From contig NZ_QKWN01000001.1 of assembly GCF_007279655.1 (NCBI RefSeq), positions 744,001 through 808,000 on the forward strand: DNA of 64,000 nt, given 5' to 3'. Positions 1 through 8,813 of this stretch are shown one piece after another. The notes beneath the pieces are model-generated. The model saw only the letters and a program-made list of their open reading frames with translations, was not told the origin of the DNA and did no database searches. The stretch's first letter is position 1; each line of letters opens with the position of its first letter. Both the position numbers and the translations under genes were made by a program. The stretch is from Robertkochia solimangrovi. GTDB lineage: Bacteria > Bacteroidota > Bacteroidia > Flavobacteriales > Flavobacteriaceae.

Positions 1-391
1 CCTTCTCCTTATTTTCGATAACTGCTTGATGTACGAACATGCCATACATTCCTTTTCCGCCGAATTTTGGGAGTAAAGCAGGGTGAATATTGACGATTTT
101 ACCAGGAAAAGCCTTTACCATATCCTCCGGAACCTTCCATAAAAAGCCTGCCAGAACAATAAGGTCCGGAGACAGGTTTTGAAGGAGTGAAGTGACGATT
201 CCGGCCTCAAATGCCTTGCGGTTAAAACTCATGGCAGGCACCTTTAATCGATTGGCGCGATCGAGTACGGCGGCCTCCTTCTTGTTGGATAATAACAAGC
301 TGACAGTTACTGAATTATGATCTTTGAAGTAGTTGATTATATTCTCTGCGTTGGAACCTGAGCCGGATGCGAAAATGACAATTCTTTTCAT
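1..391 (-). CDS. purN: Phosphoribosylglycinamide formyltransferase, partial (C-terminus outside window)
   Basis: Transfers the formyl group of 10-formyl-THF to GAR in de novo purine synthesis, in the cytosol. The visible 130 residues begin MKRIVIFASGSGSN, the usual PurN start with a Ser/Gly-rich phosphate loop. They include SNKKEAAVLDRA and, near residues 100-108, NIHPALLPKF with the catalytic Asn101 and His103. The later catalytic Asp and the C-terminus lie beyond position 1. The gene is divergent from acpP, a purN/acpP arrangement that is common in Flavobacteriia. The start is the ATG at 391-389. Nothing suggests disruption; the truncation is only the window edge. Confidence 0.95.
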   Translation of the reverse strand, partial: MKRIVIFASGSGSNAENIINYFKDHNSVTVSLLLSNKKEAAVLDRANRLKVPAMSFNRKAFEAGIVTSLLQNLSPDLIVLAGFLWKVPEDMVKAFPGKIVNIHPALLPKFGGKGMYGMFVHQAVIENKEK

Positions 392-533
392 GAGAAAACA
401 CGACATTTATTGATCTGACAAAAAAAAGAATAAAAATTAACAATCAGAGGGTAAAATCTAAATAGTTGGTTTAAAATTGCTAACTTTAAAAGCACATTTT
501 ATCGTCAAAACGTTTTTTTAAAGCAAAGTTTTT

Positions 534-541
534 TATTTTTG
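534..541 (+). promoter_or_regulatory. Promoter -7 box for acpP
   Basis: TATTTTTG is an exact match to the Bacteroidota -7 element TAnnTTTG. It sits 29 bases before the acpP ATG and leaves a short AT-rich leader. No clear TTG is seen at the -33 distance, so only the -7 box supports the call. Confidence 0.6.
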
Positions 542-570
542 CCAACAATTAAATTTTAAAACAAAAAATT

Positions 571-804
571 ATGTCAGACATTGCATCAAGAGTAAAAGCG
601 ATTATCGTAGACAAATTAGGTGTAGATGAAAACGAAGTTGTGCCGGAAGCAAGCTTCACTAACGATTTAGGCGCAGACTCATTAGACACTGTAGAATTGA
701 TCATGGAGTTTGAAAAGGAATTTGATATCCAGATCCCTGATGATCAAGCCGAAAATATTGCTACTGTTGGTCAGGCGATCAAATACATAGAAGAAGCAAA
801 ATAA
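571..804 (+). CDS. acpP: Acyl carrier protein
   Basis: Carries growing acyl chains on a 4'-phosphopantetheine arm for type II fatty acid synthesis. The 77-residue acidic protein has the typical length. It carries the attachment motif [15 protein letters not shown], with the modified Ser at residue 37. It is followed by fabF, the usual partner. A long hairpin lies in the 101-base gap before fabF and may help keep AcpP in excess over FabF. The product is certain; any regulatory effect of the hairpin is inference. Confidence 0.99.
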   Translation: MSDIASRVKAIIVDKLGVDENEVVPEASFTNDLGADSLDTVELIMEFEKEFDIQIPDDQAENIATVGQAIKYIEEAK

Positions 805-821
805 GATTTTCAATAAAGTTA

Positions 822-872
822 CTACCAAGGAATTTATTCATGCAATTTTGTGTGAATAAATTTTTTTGGTAG
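822..872 (+). promoter_or_regulatory. Long intercistronic hairpin between acpP and fabF
   Basis: The arms 822-840 and 853-872 are complementary over 17 Watson-Crick pairs: CTACCAA with TTGGTAG, and AATTTATTCA with TGAATAAATT. They are interrupted only by GG facing TTT, which could form G-U pairs. The loop is about 12 bases. Seven T residues lie inside the right arm, not after it, so it is not a textbook terminator. It could be an RNA stability element or a partial terminator that sets the acpP to fabF ratio. Confidence 0.6.
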
Positions 873-905
873 ATTATCTTCTTTAAGAATTCAAAATTTA
901 TTCAG

Positions 906-2156
906 ATGGAACTGAAGCGGGTTGTAGTTACAGGACTTGGTGCCTTAACGCCAATTGGTAATAACATAAAAGAATATTGGGAGAGTCTCAAGAACGGGGT
1001 TAGCGGTGCTGCACCGGTGACTCATTTTGATGCTTCAAAATTCAAAACTCAATTCGCTTGTGAGGTAAAGAATTTTAACCCTGCCGATTTTATCGACAGA
1101 AGAGAAGTTCGCAGAACCGATCGATTTGCTCAATATGCAATGGTTACAGCTGACGAAGCTCTTTTGGATTCCGGACTTGATCTGGAAGCGGTGAATAAAT
1201 ATCGTGTCGGAGTGATCTGGGGAGCCGGTATCGGAGGATTGGAGACCTTCCAGGAGGAAGTTACCAATTATGCTCTCGGTGACGGAACACCAAGATTCAA
1301 TCCGTTCTTTATTCCTAAAATGATCGCTGATATCGCGCCGGGATTAATTTCTATTAAATATGGATTTATGGGACCTAACTATACTACGGTCTCAGCCTGT
1401 GCCTCGTCTGCGAATTCAATCATTGATGCGCTTAATTCAATCAGACTCGGTCACACTGATGTAGTGATAACCGGTGGGTCTGAGGCAGCTGTTACAGCTG
1501 CAGGAATGGGTGGGTTCAATGCCATGCATGCCATGAGTACCAGAAACGACGATCCAAAAACTGCGTCCAGACCGTTCGATGCAAACAGGGATGGATTCGT
1601 TCTTGGAGAAGGTTCCGGAGCCCTTGTTCTGGAAGAATACGAACACGCAGTGGCCAGGGGTGCCAAAATCTACGCTGAAGTTGTAGGTGGCGGACTCTCG
1701 TCAGATGCGTATCATATGACAGCTCCTCACCCGGAAGGGATCGGAGTGGTGGCAGTTATGAAAAACTGCCTTGAAAATGCCGGAATTAAACCGGAAGATA
1801 TCGATGCGATCAATACGCACGGTACCTCGACTCCTCTTGGAGATGTTGCCGAACTGAAGGCTATCGGTAAGGTTTTCGGTGATCATGCTAAAAACATCAA
1901 TATCAACTCTACGAAATCGATGACCGGTCACTTACTCGGAGCTGCCGGGGCTGTAGAGGCTATCGCTTCCATCCTTGCGATGGAACACAGCCTGGTGCCA
2001 CCAACGATCAACCATGAGACAGTTGATGAGAACATTGATCCCGAATTGAACCTGACCCTCAATAAAGCTCAGGCACGCGATGTGAAATACGCGATGAGTA
2101 ATACCTTCGGATTTGGTGGTCACAATGCTTGTGTGATCTTTAAAAAACTAAATTAG
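906..2156 (+). CDS. fabF: Beta-ketoacyl-ACP synthase II
   Basis: Condenses malonyl-ACP with acyl-ACP in fatty acid elongation. The 416-residue length is standard. The full catalytic set is visible: Cys165 in VSACASS, His305 in NTHGTSTPLGD, Lys337 in NSTKSMTGH and His342. The C-terminal SNTFGFGGHNAC motif is also present. It follows acpP and is followed after 15 bases by rnc, the conserved flavobacterial order. Because both active-site His residues are kept, KAS I/II activity rather than a chain-length-factor role is expected. Confidence 0.98.
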   Translation: MELKRVVVTGLGALTPIGNNIKEYWESLKNGVSGAAPVTHFDASKFKTQFACEVKNFNPADFIDRREVRRTDRFAQYAMVTADEALLDSGLDLEAVNKYRVGVIWGAGIGGLETFQEEVTNYALGDGTPRFNPFFIPKMIADIAPGLISIKYGFMGPNYTTVSACASSANSIIDALNSIRLGHTDVVITGGSEAAVTAAGMGGFNAMHAMSTRNDDPKTASRPFDANRDGFVLGEGSGALVLEEYEHAVARGAKIYAEVVGGGLSSDAYHMTAPHPEGIGVVAVMKNCLENAGIKPEDIDAINTHGTSTPLGDVAELKAIGKVFGDHAKNININSTKSMTGHLLGAAGAVEAIASILAMEHSLVPPTINHETVDENIDPELNLTLNKAQARDVKYAMSNTFGFGGHNACVIFKKLN

Positions 2157-2171
2157 TCATAACCCATTTGA

Positions 2172-2912
2172 ATGAAGTTCATTCGCAAAATATTAAATTC
2201 CCGATCCGACCAGGACGGGGATTTTTTTTTAGAATTGACAAAAATTCTCGGGTTTAAGCCCAAAGACCTCGAATTTTATCGGAAAGCGTTTACCCACCGT
2301 TCCGTTAATAAAAAGGACGATGAAGGAAATCCGATCAACTATGAACGGCTGGAATTTCTTGGTGATTCCATGCTGAGTGCCATTATTTCCCATTACCTTT
2401 TCAATGAGGTCCCCTCCGGAGATGAAGGATATCTTACCAAAATGCGTTCCAAGGTGGTTTCCAGAGAACACCTCAATGAACTCGGTAAGGATCTCGGGCT
2501 AATCAATTTCGTCCGTAGCAAGATTCCTAAAGATAATTTCGGAGAGAATATTCACGGAAATGTATTTGAGGCCCTCGTCGGAGCGATATATCTGGACAGA
2601 GGTTATCATTTTTGTGAACGTTTTATCCAGAAAAGAGTGATCGATCCCTATGTCGATATCGAACAACTCGAAGGCAAGATCATCAGTTATAAAAGTCTCA
2701 TTATCGAGTACTGTCAGAAGGAGAAAAAGAAGTTCTTTTTCGATGTCTATGAAGATGATGGAAATGAAGATATTAAACATTTTGGAGTAAAACTCTATAT
2801 CAATAATAAGCTGATCGCCAAAGGGCGTGCTACGTCAAAAAAGAAGGCAGAAGAGATTGCGGCAAAACGCACGTATTATGCACTTCAAGCCAAAATTGAC
2901 GAGATAATTTGA
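2172..2912 (+). CDS. rnc: Ribonuclease III
   Basis: Endonuclease that cuts double-stranded RNA in rRNA processing and mRNA decay. The 246 residues carry the signature YERLEFLGDSML (about residues 57-68) and the second acidic site HGNVFEALVGAIYLDRGY (about 129-146). A C-terminal double-stranded RNA binding domain ends in KGRATSKKKAEEIAAKRTYYAL. The gene lies 15 bases after fabF and is probably co-transcribed with it. The ATG at 2172 gives a normal family N-terminus. Confidence 0.98.
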   Translation: MKFIRKILNSRSDQDGDFFLELTKILGFKPKDLEFYRKAFTHRSVNKKDDEGNPINYERLEFLGDSMLSAIISHYLFNEVPSGDEGYLTKMRSKVVSREHLNELGKDLGLINFVRSKIPKDNFGENIHGNVFEALVGAIYLDRGYHFCERFIQKRVIDPYVDIEQLEGKIISYKSLIIEYCQKEKKKFFFDVYEDDGNEDIKHFGVKLYINNKLIAKGRATSKKKAEEIAAKRTYYALQAKIDEII

Positions 2913-2963
2913 AGATACTATAACGTTTTCGTTAAAATTTTGATACTAAGGACGTTTCAAAAG

Positions 2964-2994
2964 TTGCTAAGTCGGTGTCAGAATTATATCTTTA
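2964..2994 (+). promoter_or_regulatory. Promoter for the IPExxxVDY-pyk pair
   Basis: TTG at 2964-2966 is followed after 20 bases by TATCTTTA at 2987-2994. This differs from TAnnTTTG only in the last base. It lies 21 bases before the start codon at 3016, in the gap after rnc. Confidence 0.5.
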
Positions 2995-3015
2995 CATTTC
3001 CTTGTAAAAGCACAT

Positions 3016-3501
3016 ATGGCTGTCTACAAACTATTGGATGATTTTTACGAACACGCTTTCTCCCTGATCGCCATTCACGGATCCCTGGAAGATTTCAGGT
3101 TAGCCTATTTCCTTAATGCTACCGCTGGTTTAAAGCTTCAACGGCTTAAAAATGACCTGCTTGTCAATGGGGATGAAAGGTATCCTGTGTTTGAATGGTA
3201 TGATGAGATGAAAGAAGTTCATTGGAACCTCGTAAAAAATCGATCTAGAATGCAATATGAGCAAACGATAAAACAAACTAGTATGTTCGAAGGCAAAAGC
3301 GCCTATAAAACCACCTGTCTGATTCCGGAATATCCCAAAGTGGATTTTTTCCTTAAAATCGATAATGAAGGTAAATACCCTTATACAGCGGTGCTTACCC
3401 AACGAATTAAGGATATACCGCAGGTGATAACCGCCTATGAAATAGAACCCAAACAATTAAAATCAAAAAACAACTTAATTTTCCTGACTGATGCCTATTA
3501 A
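3016..3501 (+). CDS. IPExxxVDY family protein, function unknown
   Basis: A 161-residue soluble protein of unknown function, conserved in Flavobacteriia. The family motif appears as IPEYPKVDFFLKI near residues 103-115, with Phe instead of the final Tyr. No signal peptide or membrane segment is seen. Its last 11 bases overlap the start of pyk (ATG inside GATGCCTATTAA), which suggests translational coupling. Position between rnc and pyk is the usual family context. A link to glycolytic control or RNA processing can be guessed from position only, and no catalytic residues are recognised. Confidence 0.85.
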   Translation: MAVYKLLDDFYEHAFSLIAIHGSLEDFRLAYFLNATAGLKLQRLKNDLLVNGDERYPVFEWYDEMKEVHWNLVKNRSRMQYEQTIKQTSMFEGKSAYKTTCLIPEYPKVDFFLKIDNEGKYPYTAVLTQRIKDIPQVITAYEIEPKQLKSKNNLIFLTDAY

Positions 3502-4918
3502 TAAGAAAACAAAAATTGTAGCAACACTTGGTCCCGCAACTAGCACTAAGGAAGTTATAAAACAAATGATAGAAGCGGGAGTGAATGTTTTCCGCATCAA
3601 TTTTTCTCATGCCGATTACGAAGATGTTAAAGAGCGCATCCAAATTATTCGCTCTTTAAACGACGAATACCACTATAACACCGCTATACTCGCCGACCTT
3701 CAGGGGCCTAAATTACGTGTAGGGGTTATGAAGGAAGACGTAGTGGTAAGTCCGGGTGATGAGATCACTTTTGAAACCGGAACCCCATTTGAAGGGAATG
3801 CTGAAAGAGTCTACATGAATTATAAGGAGTTTCCAAGGGATGTTAATCCTGGTGAACGTATCCTTCTCGATGATGGTAAGCTCATCTTTGAGGTTGTCGC
3901 TACCGATAAAAAAGCCAAAGTACAAGCTAAAGTTATTCAGGGTGGTCCGCTACGTTCCAAAAAAGGGGTGAACCTGCCAAATACAAATATTTCTCTTCCG
4001 GCCCTTACAAAGAAGGATATTAAAGATGCAATTTTTGCATGTGAACTGGAAGTTGACTGGATTGCTCTTTCATTTGTTCGTCATGGTTCCGACCTGATGG
4101 ATCTTCAGAAGCTGATCGCAGAACATTCTGATTATAAAATTCCGATTGTTGCCAAGATCGAGAAGCCTGAAGCCGTTGAGAATATCGATAAGATCGTTGC
4201 TTATTGTGACGGGCTTATGGTTGCGCGTGGTGACCTCGGTGTGGAGATTCCTGCACATGAAGTGCCATTGGTACAGAAGCAGTTGGTACTTAGAGCTAAA
4301 AAGGCCAGAATACCAGTAATCATCGCTACACAGATGATGGAGACTATGATCAGTAGCCTTACACCTACCAGAGCTGAGGTAAATGATGTTGCTAACTCGG
4401 TTATGGACGGTGCAGATGCTGTGATGTTATCCGGTGAAACCTCCGTAGGAGCTTATCCTGTACAGGTGATCGAAAAGATGTCGAGTATCCTTACCAGTGT
4501 GGAACATTCTCCGCTGATCAAAGTGCCTCAGGAACCACCACATATCAAAACCAAACGTTACATTACGAAATCTGTTTGTTATCATGCTGCCTCTATGGCA
4601 AATGAGATCAATGCAAAAGTTATTTCTACACTTACCAATAGTGGGTATACTGCATTCCAGATCTCTGCATGGAGACCGAAATCTTATATTCTTGTATTTA
4701 CTTCGAATAAGCGAATCCTTACCCAGCTTAGTATGCTTTGGGGAGTTAAGGCATTCTATTATGATAAGTTCGTAAGTACTGATCAAACCATAGAAGATGT
4801 AAACCAGATCGCTTGTGACAAAGGATTCCTTGAAAAAGGTGATATGATGATCAGTCTTGCAGCGATGCCGATCAAAGAAAAAGGTATGGTGAATACGCTT
4901 AGAGTTACCGAGATCTGA
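3491..4918 (+). CDS. pyk: Pyruvate kinase
   Basis: Final glycolytic step, PEP + ADP to pyruvate + ATP. The 475-residue length is typical. Motifs in order: KTKIVATLGPATST, VFRINFSHA, KIEKPEAVENID, the metal site MVARGDLGVEIP, and TRAEVNDVANSVMDGADAVM followed by LSGETSVGAYPV. The C-terminal allosteric domain is present. The gene overlaps the preceding gene by 11 bases and ends before a strong bidirectional terminator. Confidence 0.99.
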   Translation: MPINKKTKIVATLGPATSTKEVIKQMIEAGVNVFRINFSHADYEDVKERIQIIRSLNDEYHYNTAILADLQGPKLRVGVMKEDVVVSPGDEITFETGTPFEGNAERVYMNYKEFPRDVNPGERILLDDGKLIFEVVATDKKAKVQAKVIQGGPLRSKKGVNLPNTNISLPALTKKDIKDAIFACELEVDWIALSFVRHGSDLMDLQKLIAEHSDYKIPIVAKIEKPEAVENIDKIVAYCDGLMVARGDLGVEIPAHEVPLVQKQLVLRAKKARIPVIIATQMMETMISSLTPTRAEVNDVANSVMDGADAVMLSGETSVGAYPVQVIEKMSSILTSVEHSPLIKVPQEPPHIKTKRYITKSVCYHAASMANEINAKVISTLTNSGYTAFQISAWRPKSYILVFTSNKRILTQLSMLWGVKAFYYDKFVSTDQTIEDVNQIACDKGFLEKGDMMISLAAMPIKEKGMVNTLRVTEI

Positions 4919-4943
4919 TAAAGAATTAAAATATCATTATATA

Positions 4944-4975
4944 AAAAGAGGTTGTCAATTTTGACAACCTCTTTT
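4944..4975. terminator. Bidirectional terminator between pyk and DUF1080 gene
   Basis: A perfect 15-base inverted repeat (4944-4958 and 4961-4975) with a 2-base spacer. It has A-runs on the left arm and T-runs on the right arm, so it works as an intrinsic terminator in both directions for the convergent genes. Confidence 0.9.
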
Positions 4976-5003
4976 GTTTATAGCGTATTTAAAAAAGTGT
5001 TCA

Positions 5004-5834
5004 TTATAGTTTACGAACCCAGATATTTCTGAAGCTTACACCGCTATTATCATGATGATCCTGTAATTTTAACGGTCCGTCACCATGCTTTTCATCTTTT
5101 GGCCATCCGATGTATTCGGTGGTTCCATAAAGCACTGTATGGTCTTGTACAAGCACACCGTTCAGTAAAACCGTGATGGTGGCTGCTTTGGTCTTATTAC
5201 CGTCCTTATCCCACTGCGGAGCATGATAGATAATATCATATTTCTGCCATTCGCCGGAAGGGTTGGCAGCATTTACCAGGGGAGGGTATTGTTTGTATAA
5301 AGAACCTGCTTGCCCGTTCACATAGGTTGGATTGTCGTAATTATCCAACACTTGTAGTTCGTATTTTCCCTGGAGGAAAATGCCGCTGTTGCCACGATGT
5401 TGACCTTCTCCGCGAGGTGTTTCAGGGTTTTTCCATTCTATGTGTAATTGTATATCGCCGAAACGCTCTTTGGTCTCGATATCACCAGCTCCATCTTTAA
5501 CGGTCATACTTCCATCGGGATTGATGATCCATTTGGCTGCCTCTCCGTTGTCCACACTTTTCCATGCGTCCAGATTGGATCCGTCGAAAAGGATCTCTGC
5601 ATCGCTCGGAACATTGTTTTCTGCACTCACAGGCGTAACCTTAGCCGGTACGGGTTCATAATATTCAGTGTCTTCCGGAGTAGTTGGAGACGGACCGGAA
5701 TACTTTTCAGCCGTATAGGCGGAAACAACTCCCGGATTTGACTCTTTTTGCATGGTTACCGGAGCTTCCTCCTTGGTCTCATTACAGGAGATGATAAGGA
5801 AGCTGGAAACAAATAACAGATTTAAAGTTCTCAA
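5004..5834 (-). CDS. DUF1080 (3-keto-disaccharide hydrolase-like) lipoprotein, copy A
   Basis: A 276-residue secreted lipoprotein. The N-terminal signal ends in LIISCNET, a lipobox Cys at about residue 17. It is followed by a low-complexity linker to about residue 75 and then one DUF1080 (PF06439) concanavalin-like domain with ILFDGSNLDAWKS, GNSGIFLQGKYELQVLD and a C-terminal LQDHHDNSGVSFRNIWVR. Members of this family act on 3-keto-glycosides. It is the last gene of the minus-strand unit and lies 2 bases from a paralogue. Surface or periplasmic hydrolysis or elimination of 3-keto-glycosides is inferred from family and neighbours. Confidence 0.88.
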   Translation of the reverse strand: MRTLNLLFVSSFLIISCNETKEEAPVTMQKESNPGVVSAYTAEKYSGPSPTTPEDTEYYEPVPAKVTPVSAENNVPSDAEILFDGSNLDAWKSVDNGEAAKWIINPDGSMTVKDGAGDIETKERFGDIQLHIEWKNPETPRGEGQHRGNSGIFLQGKYELQVLDNYDNPTYVNGQAGSLYKQYPPLVNAANPSGEWQKYDIIYHAPQWDKDGNKTKAATITVLLNGVLVQDHTVLYGTTEYIGWPKDEKHGDGPLKLQDHHDNSGVSFRNIWVRKL

Positions 5835-5836
5835 GA

Positions 5837-6586
5837 TTAAAGGCGTTTGATTTTAATATTTTTGAAGGCAACTTCATTACCGTGGTCCTGCAGACAGATC
5901 TTTCCGGATTCACTTTTTCCGAAAGCTTCCCAAGCTTTGAATTTGGAATTTGCAACCATGTTGTCCCACTCCTCTCCATGAACCGGAAATTCAACAACAC
6001 GCTTTCCGTTGAGATCTACACTTCCTTTATTCTCATTATGATCGATGCGGATCACAAAGTGATTCCATTCCCCGGCTGGATTTACCGCATCGTCGAAAGC
6101 TGGAGCTACAAGGTCATAAAGTGCGCCGGCCTGATGAGTTTTCCCTGCTTTGGCATCGGGATGTCTTTCATTATCGAGAACCTGAATTTCAGGGCCACTC
6201 ATATACGGTTCTTCGTATTCCGGTAATTCCTGAACCGCCCACATAATTCCGCTGTTGCCTCCTTCAGAAATATTCCAGTCCAGAGTAAGTTCAAAATTGG
6301 TAAAAGTCTCGTCGGTAACGATATTGTGACCGGAACTTCCATCAGGCTTGAAGATCAGCACGCCGCCTTCGATCTTCCATTGCTCCGGCATAACATCATC
6401 AGCCTCACCGTAAGTGTGCCAGGCATCCGTATTGGTGCCATCAAAAAGTACTTCCCAGTTATCCTTGGTTTCAGTCATAGCGGGTGTTTCCTTTTCAGTC
6501 ATTGTAGCGGGTTCTTCTTTCGGTTTGTTTTCCTTGCAGGCAAATAAAAGAAGTAGCGCAACCGCGGTTATACTTTGTTTGATCAT
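5837..6586 (-). CDS. DUF1080 (3-keto-disaccharide hydrolase-like) lipoprotein, copy B
   Basis: A 249-residue lipoprotein: the signal MIKQSITAVALLLLFACKEN has its lipobox Cys at residue 17. The DUF1080 domain spans about residues 40-249, with VLFDGTNTDAWHTYG, GGNSGIMWAVQE, EIQVLDNERHPD and the closing LQDHGNEVAFKNIKIK. It is clearly paralogous to the gene just downstream but diverged in the loops, so the two may act on different anomers or at different steps. Two bases separate it from copy A, and four bases from the TIM-barrel gene upstream, which suggests one transcript. Confidence 0.88.
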   Translation of the reverse strand: MIKQSITAVALLLLFACKENKPKEEPATMTEKETPAMTETKDNWEVLFDGTNTDAWHTYGEADDVMPEQWKIEGGVLIFKPDGSSGHNIVTDETFTNFELTLDWNISEGGNSGIMWAVQELPEYEEPYMSGPEIQVLDNERHPDAKAGKTHQAGALYDLVAPAFDDAVNPAGEWNHFVIRIDHNENKGSVDLNGKRVVEFPVHGEEWDNMVANSKFKAWEAFGKSESGKICLQDHGNEVAFKNIKIKRL

Positions 6587-6590
6587 GGAT

Positions 6591-7643
6591 TTATAGATTT
6601 AAGATTCTTTTCAGTTTATTTTCATCGATCTCAGCACCGGCAAAATCATCAAATGCTTTTTCCGTTGCTTCTATGATATGTCTTTGAATAAAAGGAGCAC
6701 CTTCCCGTGCACCCTGTTCCGGACTTTTGATACAACATTCCCATTCCATCACGGCCCATACATCACAACCATACTGGGTCAATTTGGAGAAGATGCGCTT
6801 AAAGTCGATCTGGCCATCACCCAGAGAACGATACCTTCCAGCCCGGTCACCCCAGTTATTGTAGCCTCCGAATGCACCTTTTTTTCCGGTAGGGTTAAAT
6901 TCTGAATCCTTTACATGAAATGATTTTATGAATTCGTGGTAGTGATCGATGTATTCGATATAATCTAATTGTTGTAAAACAAAATGCGAAGGATCGTATA
7001 AGATGTTAACGCGCTTATGATTTCCGGTGGCCTCCAGAAATCTTTCGAAAGTGTCTCCGTCATGAATATCTTCTCCCGGATGTACTTCGTAGCATACATC
7101 AACGCCATAATTGTCATATTCGTTAAGGATAGGCATCCAGCGTTTTGCCAGTTCTTCAAATCCCATTTCCACCAATCCAGGTGGTCGTTGTGGCCATGGG
7201 TGGAAGGTATGCCATAACAAAGCTCCGGAAAAGGTCGCATGAACCTTGAGTCCTAGGTGATGACTTGCTTTGGCAGCCTTCTTTACGGTATCGACGGCCC
7301 AGGCAGTCCTTGCCTTTGGATTATTCTTAACAGCATCGGGAGCGAAATTATCGAACATGATATCATAAGCAGGATTTACCGCAACAAGTTGTCCCTGAAG
7401 GTGGGTAGAGAGTTCCGTGATCTCCAGTCCATAACTGTTGATCTTTCCTTTTAGTTCATCACAATAGGTCTTGCTTTCTGCTGCCTTGTCGAGGTCGATA
7501 AGAAAATCAACCCAGGTAGGAATCTGAATTCCCTTGTACCCAAGATCGGCGGCCCATTTACAAATGCCGTCAAGCGAATTGAAAGGAGCTTTGTCATCTA
7601 CGAACTGGGCGAGGAAAACGGCTGGTCCTTTGATTGTTTTCAT
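6591..7643 (-). CDS. Sugar phosphate isomerase/epimerase family (AP endonuclease 2 TIM barrel)
   Basis: A 350-residue cytosolic TIM-barrel protein of the xylose-isomerase-like/IolE-type superfamily. Candidate metal ligands appear on successive strands: Glu in VCYEVHPGED, Asp/His in ILYDPSHFVLQ, His in SFHVKDSEF and Glu in AVMEWECC. There is no signal peptide, unlike the other TIM barrel of this locus at 10155-11156. Together with the adjacent Gfo/Idh gene it probably isomerises or dehydrates the imported keto-sugar. The exact reaction cannot be read from the sequence. Confidence 0.85.
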   Translation of the reverse strand: MKTIKGPAVFLAQFVDDKAPFNSLDGICKWAADLGYKGIQIPTWVDFLIDLDKAAESKTYCDELKGKINSYGLEITELSTHLQGQLVAVNPAYDIMFDNFAPDAVKNNPKARTAWAVDTVKKAAKASHHLGLKVHATFSGALLWHTFHPWPQRPPGLVEMGFEELAKRWMPILNEYDNYGVDVCYEVHPGEDIHDGDTFERFLEATGNHKRVNILYDPSHFVLQQLDYIEYIDHYHEFIKSFHVKDSEFNPTGKKGAFGGYNNWGDRAGRYRSLGDGQIDFKRIFSKLTQYGCDVWAVMEWECCIKSPEQGAREGAPFIQRHIIEATEKAFDDFAGAEIDENKLKRILNL

Positions 7644-7670
7644 AAGTCTTTTTCTCTTTTTTTATTTCAT

Positions 7671-8813
7671 TCAGGACAAAGGAGTCCATGCAGTATTATT
7701 CTTGTCACTTTGTACAGCTGCGTACATGAATTTAACTCCACGCAGGCCGTCTTTTACAGTAGGATATTCTTTCTGCGGAGAGGGTTCTCCGTTCAGTTCT
7801 GCCATGAGGTTGATGGCGAAGTTTCTGTAAATCGTCGCGAAGGCTTCCAGATACCCTTCCGGATGTCCTGATGGCACCCTGTTGGTCTGAGCTTCCTCAT
7901 ACAGGTCGTTACCCCCCGGCGTAAATACCTTAAGAGGTTTGTCCAGCCAGCGCGTTAGTAATTTGTTTGGTTCTTCCTGACCCCATTCCAGGCTTCCTTT
8001 TTCTCCATAGACTCTGATCGCGAGATTGTTCTCTTCTCCGGTAGCGATCTGCGAGAACGACATGGTTCCTTTGGCGCCGTTGTCGAGTCGTACCAGGATA
8101 TTTCCGTCATCATCGAGGATACGTCCTTTTCCGAAACGACCCAGGTCTGCAGCAAGTTCAGCGATCTTGAGGCCGGTAATATATTCCAGTAGATTTTCCG
8201 CATGGGTTCCAATGTCGCCCAAAGCTCCTCCAATACCCGATTTCGATGGGTCTACACGCCAGGAAGCTTGTTTGTTATCGGTATTTTCCACATCGGTGGC
8301 CATCCAGCCTTGAAGATATTGAACCTGGACTTTACGTATCTTTCCCAGGTCTCCTTTTTGGATCATAGTCTTTGCCTGCTTCACCATCGGATAACCGGTG
8401 TAATTGTGAGTGAGGGCAAAATGAAGTCCGGTGTTTTCTACCAGGGAAACCAGTGTTTCAGATTCTTCTATTGTGAGGGTCATGGGTTTGTCACAAACCA
8501 CATGAAAGCCATTTTCCAATGCCAACTTTGCAGGCCCGAAATGCATGTGATTGGGCGTGACGATCGCTATAAAATCCATGCGTTCTCCTTTCGGAAGTTC
8601 CTTTTCCTTGAGGATCATTTCTTCAAAACTGGCATAGCAACGGTCTTCCGGAAGAAAAAGTGCTTTTCCTGACTTTTTCGATTTCTCCGGAGTACTGCTA
8701 AAAGCGCCGCATACCAGTTCGATCAGGCCATCCATCATGGAAGCCTTTCTGTGAACATCACCGATGAAAGAACCGATTCCTCCACCAACCATTCCCATTC
8801 TTATTTTTCTCAT
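7671..8813 (-). CDS. Gfo/Idh/MocA family NAD(P)-dependent oxidoreductase
   Basis: A 380-residue protein with an N-terminal Rossmann domain (GMVGGGIGSFIGDVHRKA, residues 8-25) and the family motif VVCDKPMTLTIEESETL, whose Lys is catalytic. A C-terminal substrate domain contains GGALGDIGTHAENLLEY, where the His is a usual proton relay. It abuts the transporter gene (8814) and lies 27 bases from the TIM-barrel gene. In a 3-keto-glycoside pathway such an enzyme would reduce the 3-keto-sugar to the parent hexose or oxidise a related position. That role is inference. Confidence 0.88.
   Translation of the reverse strand: MRKIRMGMVGGGIGSFIGDVHRKASMMDGLIELVCGAFSSTPEKSKKSGKALFLPEDRCYASFEEMILKEKELPKGERMDFIAIVTPNHMHFGPAKLALENGFHVVCDKPMTLTIEESETLVSLVENTGLHFALTHNYTGYPMVKQAKTMIQKGDLGKIRKVQVQYLQGWMATDVENTDNKQASWRVDPSKSGIGGALGDIGTHAENLLEYITGLKIAELAADLGRFGKGRILDDDGNILVRLDNGAKGTMSFSQIATGEENNLAIRVYGEKGSLEWGQEEPNKLLTRWLDKPLKVFTPGGNDLYEEAQTNRVPSGHPEGYLEAFATIYRNFAINLMAELNGEPSPQKEYPTVKDGLRGVKFMYAAVQSDKNNTAWTPLS

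Noticed and set aside
1437-1666. Two minus-strand frames inside fabF
   Set aside because: Antisense shadows of a highly conserved gene, with no independent support.
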